Origin: CBDESN01 sp965242495
GTDB taxonomy: Bacteria; Pseudomonadota; Alphaproteobacteria; MPNO01
Length of the DNA: 64,000 nucleotides
NCBI GenBank assembly: GCA_965242495.1
Contig: OZ251446.1
Span: 1,736,001 to 1,800,000 of the forward strand
Direction: 5' to 3'
The position numbers and the translations under genes are program-made. Shown here in pieces: positions 52,125 through 59,979 of this stretch. The notes under the pieces are model-generated. The model was not told where the DNA came from, did no database searches, and saw only the letters and a program-made list of their open reading frames with translations. The stretch's first letter is position 1, and every line of letters begins with the position of its first letter.

Positions 52125-54424
52125 GCGGCCGCGCTCCCGGCGACGTCCCGCTCCTCCAGCGCCTGGAGGACCTGTTCGGGGGTGATCGGGTAGTGGCGGA
52201 AGCGAACGCCGATCGCGTCGTAGACGGCGTTGGCGATGGCCGGGCCGATGGCGATGATCGGGTCCTCGCCCACGCCCTTTGCGCCCCACGGCCCGCCCGG
52301 ATCGGGCGCGGTCTCCAGGAGGATCGTCCGGATCGGCGGCATGTCCATCGACAACGGCATTTTGTAGTCGACGAAACCCGGATTCAGCGGCCGGCCGGTC
52401 GCGGCGTCGACGACGAAATCCTCCGTCAGCGTATGGCCGATGCCCTGCTGGATGCCGCCTTCGATCTGCCCGGCGGCCGCGATCGGATGCACCACGCGGC
52501 CGATCTCGTGCACGGGGACGACTTGGAGCACGTCGACGAGGCCGGTCTCGGTATCGACCGCGACTTCCACGAAATGCGCCGCGAAGGAGTAGGACTTGGT
52601 CGGCGTATAGCTGCCGACGCCGACGAAATGCGCCGCTGGCGCGCCGGGCGATGGACCCATGGCCTCGCGCACCGTCATCCCCCGGTCGGGCTGCGACCGG
52701 AGCGAGACGAATCCGCCGGCGACCGCAAGCTCGCCGGGCTTGGCCTGCAACCGCTCGGCGGCCCGCTCCACGAGCTGCCGCTTGACCTCCGCCGCCGCCA
52801 TCTGCGCCGCCCGGCCACCCATATAGGTGGTGTGGCTCGCGAACGCGCCGATGTCCCACGGCGCCACGTCGGTATCGCCATGCACGACCGACACGGCGGC
52901 GAAGGGGAGGCCGATCTCCTCGGCGACGATCTGCGCCAAGGCGGTGTGCGCGCCGGTCCCCAGCCCTCCGGTCCCGGTCAGCAGCGTCGCCGCGCCGTCC
53001 TCGTTCATCTTGACGATGGCGTTGCCCTGTTCCTTGATGCCGGGATAGGCGCTGGAGCCGTGCATCTCGCAGCCCATGCCCCAGCCGCGCCGGACGACGG
53101 CGCCCGGATCCCGCCCGGCGCGGGCGCGGCGGAGATCCGCCCAGCCGGTCTCGGCCATGCCGCGCTCAATGCAATCGGCGAGGCCGCGCCCCACGATCGG
53201 ATGGCCGGAAGGCGCGATATCGCCCTCGCCGACGGCGTTCTTGCGCTTCAGCTCGGCCGGGTCCATGCCGAGCCGCTCGGCCGCCTCGTCCATCTGCACG
53301 TCCAGCGCATAATAGGTCTGGACCACGCCGTAGCCCCGATAGGCGCCGGCGATCGGCGCGTTGGTATAGAGGCACCGCCCCTCCAGCCGATGATTGTCGC
53401 AGCGATAGAGCGACGTGAGCGCCGAGGTCCCGACGACGGTGACGCCGGGGCCATGCGACCCATACGCCCCGGAATTGTAGGTCACCTTCGCCGCCCTGGC
53501 GGTGATCGCGCCGTCCCGCCGGAAACCCTGCTTGAGCCAGATCCTGGCGGGATGCCGGGAGCGGCCGCCGGTGAAGGTCTCGGCGCGGCTGTATTCGATG
53601 CGGACGGGGCGGGCCGTTCGCCGCGCCAGCAGGGCGCACAGAAACTCGTGCTGGAACAGGTCCTGCTTGGCGCCGAACCCGCCGCCCATGTGATCGACGA
53701 TTACGCGCACCTTGTTGAGCGGCAGCCCCAACACTTCGGCGAGGATGCCGCGCGCCATGAAGGCGGTCTGAGTCGAGAGCCAGGCGGTGAGCTTGCCGCC
53801 GCCGTCCCAGCGGCAGACGCATATGTTGGGCTCCATATAGGCGGGCGTCGGCCGCCCCATCTCGTAAACGCCCTCGACGACGATGTCGGCCTCGGCGAAG
53901 CCGCGTTTCACGTCGCCGCGCTCGACGAGGACGGGCTCGGCGACCAGATTCCCGCCCGGCCCGGTCTCGTGGATCGGCGGCGCGTCGGGACGGTCCGCGT
54001 CGTCAAGGGCGAGGATCGGCGGGAGATCATCGTAGGCCACGTCGATCAGTTCGAGCGCCTCGCAGGCGATCTCCTCGCTCGTCGCGGCGACGGCGGCGAC
54101 GCCCTCGCCCCAGAAACGGACCTTGCGGTCGAACACGTACTGGTCGCGGGTGACCGATACGGAGCGCGGATGCGGCGATCCGTGATGGAGGATGCGGGGG
54201 ACGTCGTCGCCGGTGAGGACCGCCTTCACGCCGGGCAGGGCGCGCGCCCGCGCCGTATCGACCCGCACGATGCGGGCATGCGCCCGGTCGCTCCGTTTGA
54301 TCTTGCCGTACAGCATGCCGCGCAGCGCCACGTCGCCGGCGTAGCGCGCCTCGCCGGTGATCTTCTCGCGCGCGTCCGCGCGGGCCACGCTGACGCCTAC
54401 GATCGACAACGGCGCGCCGCTCAT
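52121..54424 (-). CDS. Molybdenum hydroxylase large subunit (xanthine dehydrogenase family)
   Basis: A 767-residue catalytic subunit. MGGGFGAKQD, AYRGYGVVQTYYAL (form II type), GTGGLGTGAHTALAQ and GAKGVGEDP with the active-site Glu are present. The N-terminus VGVSVARADAREKITGEARYAGD is standard. The sequence resembles 4-hydroxybenzoyl-CoA reductase, nicotinate and purine hydroxylase relatives; I cannot separate these. Its start overlaps the small-subunit stop (ATGA). It contacts the FeS and FAD subunits encoded just upstream and forms a complete three-subunit enzyme. Confidence 0.93.
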   Translation of the reverse strand: MSGAPLSIVGVSVARADAREKITGEARYAGDVALRGMLYGKIKRSDRAHARIVRVDTARARALPGVKAVLTGDDVPRILHHGSPHPRSVSVTRDQYVFDRKVRFWGEGVAAVAATSEEIACEALELIDVAYDDLPPILALDDADRPDAPPIHETGPGGNLVAEPVLVERGDVKRGFAEADIVVEGVYEMGRPTPAYMEPNICVCRWDGGGKLTAWLSTQTAFMARGILAEVLGLPLNKVRVIVDHMGGGFGAKQDLFQHEFLCALLARRTARPVRIEYSRAETFTGGRSRHPARIWLKQGFRRDGAITARAAKVTYNSGAYGSHGPGVTVVGTSALTSLYRCDNHRLEGRCLYTNAPIAGAYRGYGVVQTYYALDVQMDEAAERLGMDPAELKRKNAVGEGDIAPSGHPIVGRGLADCIERGMAETGWADLRRARAGRDPGAVVRRGWGMGCEMHGSSAYPGIKEQGNAIVKMNEDGAATLLTGTGGLGTGAHTALAQIVAEEIGLPFAAVSVVHGDTDVAPWDIGAFASHTTYMGGRAAQMAAAEVKRQLVERAAERLQAKPGELAVAGGFVSLRSQPDRGMTVREAMGPSPGAPAAHFVGVGSYTPTKSYSFAAHFVEVAVDTETGLVDVLQVVPVHEIGRVVHPIAAAGQIEGGIQQGIGHTLTEDFVVDAATGRPLNPGFVDYKMPLSMDMPPIRTILLETAPDPGGPWGAKGVGEDPIIAIGPAIANAVYDAIGVRFRHYPITPEQVLQALEERDVAGSAAA

Positions 54425-54900
54425 CCGCCGCCTCCCGCGGACGCCGCCGCGGCGCGGACGGCCTCCACGATCTTCGTGTAGCCGGTGCAGCGGCAGATGT
54501 TGCCGGCGAGGGCGAAGCGGATGTCGTCCTCGTCCGCATCGGGCGTCTCGTCGAGCAGCGCCCTGGCCATCATCAGAATGCCGGGGGTGCAGAAGCCGCA
54601 CTGCGCGGCGCCGCGTTGCAGGAAGCTCTCCTGCAGTGGGTCGAGCCGGCCGGGATCCGGCGCGAGGCCTTCGATCGTGACCACCTCGCGGCCGCGGGCC
54701 TCGACGCCGAGCACCAGACAGGCGTTCACCGGCGCCCCGTCGAGGAGCACCGTGCAGGCGCCGCAATCGCCCACGTCGCAACCCTTCTTCGCGCCGGTGA
54801 GGCCGGCGTCGTTGCGCAGCACGTCGAGCAGGGAGCGATAGGGCTCGACGAGCAGATCGACGGGCTCCCGGTTCAGGGTGAAGGAGATCGTCTGCGTCAC
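54421..54900 (-). CDS. Molybdenum hydroxylase [2Fe-2S] subunit
   Basis: A 159-residue small subunit. First cluster: CDVGDCGACTVLLDG; second: CGFCTPGILM and CRCTGYTKI. GTG start (VTQTISFTLNREPVD) overlaps the FAD-subunit stop (GTGA), and its own stop overlaps the large-subunit ATG (ATGA). It passes electrons from the Mo site to FAD. Confidence 0.94.
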   Translation of the reverse strand: MTQTISFTLNREPVDLLVEPYRSLLDVLRNDAGLTGAKKGCDVGDCGACTVLLDGAPVNACLVLGVEARGREVVTIEGLAPDPGRLDPLQESFLQRGAAQCGFCTPGILMMARALLDETPDADEDDIRFALAGNICRCTGYTKIVEAVRAAAASAGGGG

Positions 54901-55760
54901 GCCGCGGCTTCCCGCGCCAGGCGGATCGCCCGCCGGGCGAGCACCCGAACCATCTTGCGGCGATATTCGGCGGAAGCGCGGACGTCGTCGATCGGGCTCG
55001 ACTCGCGCATCGCGCATGCGGCGGCCTCGTCGATCGCGCGGTCGTCGAGCGCCCGGCCTTCAAGGAGCGCCTCCGCCCGGCGCGCCCGGATCGGCGTCGG
55101 CGCCACCGCGCCGAGCGCGATACGCGCTTCGCGACAGATGCCGCCGCGCTCGACCAGAGCTACGGCGACGCCGACCGTCGCCAGCTCCATCGCTCGCCGC
55201 CGCCCGTGCTTGAGGTAAGCCTTGCCGCATCCCGCCGTCGGCGGCGGGGCGACGATCCGGATCACGATCTCGCCGGCGGACAGCACGGTCGTTCCCGGTC
55301 CGGCGCAGAACTCCTCCACCGGGACGTCCCGCTCGCCCGACGGGCCGGCGATCGTGACCCTGGCGCGGTCGGCGATCAGCGGCGGCAGGGTGTCGGCCGA
55401 CGGCGACGCGCGGCAGACGTTGCCGGCGAGCGTGGCCCGGTTGCGGACCTGGATCGAGCCCAGCTCGCGCACCGCCTGCCAGAGCCCGCGATAGCGCCGT
55501 TGGACGGCGTCCGACTTCTCGAGGGCGCGGGCGGTGACCGACGCGCCGATCCGCAGCCCCGTCTCGGCGTCGCAGGCCAGCTCCCGCAGGCCGGGCGCGG
55601 TCTTGAGATCGACGAGCAGGCGGGGGCGGCGGAGTCCCTCTCGCATCTCGACCAGCAGGTCGGTGCCGCCCGCGAACGGGCTCGCCTCGGGGCCGTGACG
55701 CTCGAGCGTCGCCACCGCGTCGGCGACGGATGCGGCCGCCAGATACTCGAAACGTCTCAT
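54897..55760 (-). CDS. Molybdenum hydroxylase FAD-binding medium subunit
   Basis: A 287-residue FAD subunit. ASPFAGGTDLLVEMREG and LGSIQVRNRATLAGNVCRASPSADT are the FAD-binding signatures; the C-terminal CO-dehydrogenase-type domain ends with RKMVRVLARRAI. Start ATG gives MRRFEYLAAASVADAV, normal for the family; upstream extensions are low-complexity. It is the first gene of the seven-gene leftward operon. Confidence 0.94.
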   Translation of the reverse strand: MRRFEYLAAASVADAVATLERHGPEASPFAGGTDLLVEMREGLRRPRLLVDLKTAPGLRELACDAETGLRIGASVTARALEKSDAVQRRYRGLWQAVRELGSIQVRNRATLAGNVCRASPSADTLPPLIADRARVTIAGPSGERDVPVEEFCAGPGTTVLSAGEIVIRIVAPPPTAGCGKAYLKHGRRRAMELATVGVAVALVERGGICREARIALGAVAPTPIRARRAEALLEGRALDDRAIDEAAACAMRESSPIDDVRASAEYRRKMVRVLARRAIRLAREAAA

Positions 55761-55831
55761 CCTTCGTCCCGCGCCACGCCGGAGGCGGCGCCGCAGCGCC
55801 ATCGGCGCGAGTCTGCCATCCCCGGCGGCCA

Positions 55832-56078
55832 ATACCAAGGACCGCCGGGATACTCTCACGGCGTCCAGGTCTCCTCGCTCGGGATGGCGAGATAACGGTC
55901 ATAGCCGAACAGGCGGCCGCGCTTTCTGCCGGTCGGTTCCCGCATCACGCCGAGTTCCTCCAATATGCCCATGCCGGACGCCGCGGCGGGACAAGGAGAG
56001 TCCCGCGCGCCGCGCCGTCCCGACGGCTCCCCCGACGGTCTCGGCCACGCCGTCGAGAAAGGAATGGACGGTCTCCTA
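55832..56078 (-). pseudogene. Decayed copy of the Fic gene
   Basis: This segment matches the 3' end and 3' flank of the intact Fic gene at 60-61 kb. The piece coding GMGILEELGVMRE and GRLFGYDRYLA is nearly identical. Two internal blocks are missing relative to the intact copy, 129 and 180 bases. Each loss falls between a short direct repeat still present twice in the intact gene (CGCCGCGCCG at 60131 and 60260; GCCGTCGAG at 60301 and 60481). One extra base near 55995 then breaks the frame. The shared 3' flank (ACCAAGGACCGCCGGGAT at 55834 and 59958) shows that the copy included non-coding DNA. It is non-functional. The 315-base space from 55761 to 56075 holds this remnant and nothing else I can see. 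Confidence 0.82.
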
Positions 56079-56372
56079 CGGCGCCCCTGCCTTCCTGACG
56101 CACCGTTCGGGCCGTCCATAGACGAACCGTCCTTCCTCGCTGCGATACGTCATGGCGGCGGGCGCCTGTCCGCCCGGAATCCGGACGCGGTAGAGCACGC
56201 ATCCATACGGGCCGACGCTCGCCGGGGTATAGACGACGCCTTCCCGAACGACCGCAGCGCCCGGGCCCGGCGGGCCGGAGGTCCCGACCGGATCCTCTTG
56301 AGCCGCGCAAGCCGCGCCGAGCACGGCTAGCCACGCAAGCGCAAGGACGCCGAAGCGGTTCACCGGGGTCAC
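56076..56372 (-). CDS. Small exported protein of unknown function
   Basis: A 98-residue protein with an N-terminal signal (hydrophobic stretch to about residue 22, ending GAACAAQ, which could also be a lipobox). The mature part includes VVREGVVYTPASVGPYGCVLYRVRI with a Cys and a late Cys in ERCVRK. The ATG overlaps the stop of the autotransporter gene (ATGA), so it is likely co-expressed. Its last codons lie at the junction with the decayed Fic copy, so the C-terminus may be a product of that rearrangement. Confidence 0.55.
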   Translation of the reverse strand: MTPVNRFGVLALAWLAVLGAACAAQEDPVGTSGPPGPGAAVVREGVVYTPASVGPYGCVLYRVRIPGGQAPAAMTYRSEEGRFVYGRPERCVRKAGAP

Positions 56373-58719
56373 CAGGTCAGCCGGTACGCGAAGCCGACGT
56401 TCGTCTCATGCGCTCCGGGAATGTGGCCGGCGTTCATCGCGCCGCCGACCTCGACGGCGATGCGTCCGCCCATCGCCTTCCGTTCATGGCGAAGCGTCAT
56501 TCGCAACGCCCGCGCCTCGGGGCGGAGCGGAACGCGGTATTCGTCGTAGAGCCTTCGCCCGTTCTCCATCCTTCCGTTCTCCACGCGGAACGTTCCGGCG
56601 CCGGTTTCGGCGCGCAACGGCTGCTCGATCGTGAACCCGGTGTCTTCGTCGCCAAGGCGCATCGACAACGCGGACAGCACGGAGGACGACGCCTGGAAGA
56701 TCGCGCCCTTCTCGTAGCGCGGCCGGCTTACCGCCAGGGTCGCCGCGCCGTCCAGCCTCCAACCGTCCCCGAGTTTCCGCCCGAAGGCGCGGGAGATCCA
56801 CGCCATGCCGGAGCGAAGCTCCGACCCGAACGCGCCGGAACTGCGCGCCCCGAGGTATTCGCCATCGTCGAACCCGAGGCCGTACCCCCATCCGCCGGTC
56901 CTTGGCCGGCGCGCGATGCTCGCCGACGTTTCGCCAAGGCCCGCCACCCACTCGTACCCGTCCGGCAACCGGGGGCTCCCGGCGTCCCCGACCGGTAACC
57001 AATGCAACCTGAGCGAGTCCAGGCCGGTCGCCGGCGCGGTCGCCCTTTCGTCCCCGTCGAACCGGGGAATCGGGGAACGGCCGGTCTGCCGCGTGGAGAC
57101 GAGCGCCGACAGAGGAATCCAGAACGGAAAATTCTGCTCGTCGAACGCGGCGAGTTCGATGCCGGCGGCGCGCCGCGCGACCGAACCGAACGCGGCGGGC
57201 AGCTGGAGCGCGGTGCCGTCGAGCGCATGCGCCGACTGCCCGGCGGACAGCGCGCCGACGGGCGAAAGCGCGGCTTCGATATCCAGATGCCCGGCGCCGT
57301 AGGTCTCCAGGTCGGCGTATCGCCCGCTGCGATCCGCCGTATCGAGCATCCTCTTGACGACCTCCGTGTTGCCGCGCGTCCCCCGGAAATGCTCCATCAG
57401 CAGGGCGAGCGCCCCCGAAACGAGAGGCGCCGCGAAGCTGGCGCCGGTCGCCCCGTCGTCGACGTCGCCGTTTCCGGGGGTAGCCGGGTTGGGCATGAGA
57501 GCCCGCACGGCGCCCGGCGCCGCGAGGCAGTAATGCGGCCCATGTCTCGCGGAATTCCAATCCGACGGAAGCGGGCCGCATCGGTTGGAATAGGCGGCGA
57601 TTGCGTCCGTTTCCGGATCCGTCGCGGCGACGGCCAGCGAGTGTCCGCGCAACGCCGGGATGTAGTAGGGCAGGTCCGCTCCCAGGCCGGACCAGGGCTG
57701 TCTTTCGTTGCCGGCGGCGTAGACGAGGATGGTTTTTTCGGCGTCGGGTCTGTCGGCCTGGAAGATGGCGTCCAGGGTTTTCGGCAAATACCGCCGATAC
57801 CACCGGAGTGCGGACTCGATCTCCCGGGAGACAACGTTCGGATCGAAAATCGCTCTTCCGTAGGATCGGTTGATGATGTCGAACTTGGCGTATTCATCGC
57901 GGCGGTTGCCAGCCGCCTGGTTGTCGAAGCGTGCGCGATCCGCGTCCGACAGCGAGACGATCACCGATCGCAACACGCTGCTTGCGAGAGCGTTCGCCCT
58001 CTGATCGTCCGTAAGGTTCTGCGCGATCGGGATGATCGTCGCCTCCGGCGCGACGCCGAGATTCGTCCCGGCCGCGACCGAGGCGACCGCAGTCCCGTGC
58101 GCTCCTTGTGAACCGTAGAGCGTCGGCGCTTCCCACCATCGAAGCAACCGTTCAAGGGGATTTCGTTCGTCTACTCGTCGACCACGAACACGGAGTCGTC
58201 CCCGGTGGGCCACCCGGCTTCGGCCACGATCCGGCGCACCCACCTGTTGGGAGCTTCGTCGTCTCCCTGGCTATTGGCCCTCCAGGCTCGGCAAGAGGGA
58301 TTCCATTGCAGGCACGAATCGACGTCGCTGAACAACGAATCGCCGAAGGGGTGACTGTAGGCAAGGCTGGCGCCGTCCGCGTCGCGGAGCTTCACCCTGT
58401 CGCCGAACTCCCTGCTCTGCGTGTAGTCGACGATGCTGTCGTCGATCCCGATCCTGACGCCCTTGCCGGTCAGACCCCTGGCGTAGGCGTGATGCGCGCC
58501 GATCCGCTGCAGCACGTCGGGCTGGTGCGTCGTGAAGCGCGCCGTTCCGAGGTGATGTGCAGGGCTGGAGGATGTCGGAGGCGCAGGCGTAGGCGTAGGC
58601 GCAGGTCGGCCGGTTGCGACGGCTCCGGACCCGCCGCCACCGCCGCCGCACGCGATCAGCGTGAGAGTGAGGCCGAGCGCGGCCATGAGGGTCGGGAAGT
58701 GTCTTCCGGTTCCGTGCAT
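56369..58719 (-). pseudogene. Subtilisin-type serine protease autotransporter lipoprotein, frameshifted
   Basis: Two adjoining frames together make one S8 autotransporter. The 5' part (58719 to about 58171) has a lipoprotein signal, LTLIAC with C24 followed by Gly repeats, a Pro/Thr linker, and the catalytic Asp in GKGVRIGIDDSIVDY. It stops at a TAG near 58171. The 3' part, in the -1 frame relative to the first, continues with GSQGAHGTAVASVAAG (catalytic His), AAGNERQPW and GATGASFAAPLVSGAL (catalytic Ser), then an about 260-residue beta-barrel ending in an aromatic residue (FAYRLTW). A normal chain of about 780 residues would result from one base change in length. Lipidated S8 autotransporters of the NalP kind are the nearest known analogue. 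Confidence 0.78.
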
Positions 58720-58973
58720 CTGTGCGTCTCCACATGGTCGCCGCGGCGCCGGCGGATGCCGGGCCGTTGCAATCACCGCACAAGGCTATGTGGAGACCCC
58801 GCCTATTCACCGGGCGCGGGGAGCTACCCCATGCCGGGTCGAGGGCTGTTCTATTCAGCGGGCGACCCGACGGAGCGGGTTGCCTTGACGATGATTGCAG
58901 AAAGAACCCTAGCGGCGGCGCGCCGGCGAGTCAATGGATTGTCCGGGTTCACTACATATGAGACACCGGGTGG

Positions 58974-59056
58974 GCCTCCGGGAGCGGCGCGTCAAGCCGC
59001 TTCGCGGCTCCTTCGCTACGCTCCGGCCCTTCGGGTGACCCGCCGCTCCCGGAGGC
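58974..59056. repeat. Structured palindromic repeat element
   Basis: A perfect 16-base stem, GCCTCCGGGAGCGGCG at 58974-58989 with its complement at 59041-59056, encloses 51 bases. Inside is a second perfect hairpin, AGCCGC-TTC-GCGGCT (58995-59009). The compact nested shape in a gene-free spacer resembles interspersed palindromic elements of alphaproteobacteria. Only one copy is in this window. Confidence 0.7.
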
Positions 59057-59128
59057 TCCGAGGGCATCCATGGCCGTAAGCAGGCTTCCGGCCATGGAAC
59101 GACCGGATACCGACTGGCGCGATGGGCG

Positions 59129-59157
59129 CCGTCTCACATGTGTCTGGACCAGGACAT
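59129..59157. repeat. 29-base direct repeat, copy 1
   Basis: CCGTCTCACATGTGTCTGG followed by ACCAGGACAT; 26 of 29 bases match the copy at 59916-59944. The two copies bracket the transposase debris and the HigA-type gene and may be leftover element ends. Confidence 0.6.
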
Positions 59158-59299
59158 GGAGAAAATGGGGGTTACGTCGGAATCCGTCTTCCCTGGAGAG
59201 TCTGCGTTGATCCGCTATGTTTTCATGCAGTTGCGGAAGCGGGAGGTCGTGGCGGCGACGTTCGAGATGGCTTCTCGGCTACGGGGCTTGGTTGCTTGG

Positions 59300-59475
59300 C
59301 CTGGATTCTGCGGCAGGATGGCGTCGCCCATCTGTCCGGCGGCTATCGGGCGCTGCTTCCCGACGCGCCGGCCGACCTGTCGGCGCAACCGTTGCGAGAC
59401 GCGGGCCTCGTTCACCGTAGACACGATCTTCCATTCGACCAGGCTGCCGCTGATGACATGGTCCGCGGCCATCCA
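59300..59475 (+). mobile_element. Remnant of an IS1595-like transposase (zinc-ribbon region)
   Basis: In one forward frame the stretch RRNRCETRASFTVDTIFHS then TRLPLMTWSAAI matches the second half of the IS1595-family N-terminal zinc ribbon and the helix after it (pattern C-x2-C, FxVxxGTIFHxxxLPLxxW). The preceding DGVAH and the first CP-x-CG half are in another frame, so at least one frameshift has occurred. Nothing of the catalytic DDE domain follows. The assignment rests on pattern memory only. Confidence 0.5.
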
Positions 59476-59540
59476 CGCCGACTTCACCGCCCGTCACCGG
59501 GGACGGCGGCGTCAGTGCTGCGATGCATCGAGCACTGGGC

Positions 59541-59846
59541 TCATGCCGCTTCGCGCGGACGGATGGCGCGCAAGGCGGCGGCCTTGTCCCGCGCCGCGAT
59601 CTCGAGCTCGTAGCGATCCTGAAGGTTCATCCAGCTTCGGGCATCGGTGTTGAAATACCGCGCCAGACGCAGCGCGCTCTCGGCCGTGACGCCGCGGCGG
59701 TCGCGGACGATCTCGTTGATTCGCGCCGGCGACACGCCGACGGCGGCGGCCGCATCGGCGGCGGTCAAACCATCGTCACGGGCGCGACGCCAACGCTTCA
59801 GGGCAGCGCCCCGTGTAACATGACGGGGCAGGCCGAAAACCTGCAT
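59541..59846 (-). CDS. HigA-family antitoxin (XRE-type), no toxin partner adjacent
   Basis: A 101-residue helix-turn-helix protein. LTAADAAAAVGVSPARINEIVRDRRGVTAESALRLARYF (about residues 27-66) is the HigA-type DNA-binding motif, followed by WMNLQDRYELEIA, also diagnostic. The usual N-terminal HPGE-type start is degenerate here. HigB-like toxin genes normally lie directly upstream; here the upstream gene is the Fic gene, 133 bases away, so this antitoxin is an orphan or cooperates with another partner. Confidence 0.85.
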   Translation of the reverse strand: MQVFGLPRHVTRGAALKRWRRARDDGLTAADAAAAVGVSPARINEIVRDRRGVTAESALRLARYFNTDARSWMNLQDRYELEIAARDKAAALRAIRPREAA

Positions 59847-59915
59847 GGGGGTTCTCCTTCCAGCTGTCTGTCCAAACCAACGGCTTCGGAGACCCCCAAC
59901 CTTCCATCAAGCTCC

Positions 59916-59944
59916 CCGTCTCACATCTGTCTGGGCCTGGACAT
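59916..59944. repeat. 29-base direct repeat, copy 2
   Basis: Second copy of the repeat at 59129-59157, with three mismatches (CCGTCTCACATCTGTCTGG then GCCTGGACAT). It lies between the HigA-type gene and the Fic stop codon. Confidence 0.6.
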
Positions 59945-59979
59945 CCCGACGGCCGGCACCAAGGACCGCCGGGATCGTC

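Larger units (their letters stand above)
58720..59540. other. Intergenic region with repeats and mobile-element debris
   Basis: About 820 bases without an intact gene. In order it holds a small hairpin, CGGGTCG pairing with CGACCCG (58835-58869, inner GCTG/CAGC stem); the larger structured repeat at 58974-59056; one copy of a 29-base direct repeat (59129-59157); and the broken IS1595-like transposase fragment. Open frames here lack any recognisable protein pattern apart from that fragment. Confidence 0.7.

Noticed and set aside
58150..58250. Programmed ribosomal frameshift in the autotransporter gene
   Set aside because: No slippery heptamer, no homopolymer tract and no obvious downstream pseudoknot at the frame junction; a plain indel or sequencing error is simpler.
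59847..59979. HigB toxin gene upstream of the HigA-type gene
   Set aside because: Only 133 bases are available before the Fic stop codon and no frame there resembles a RelE-fold toxin.
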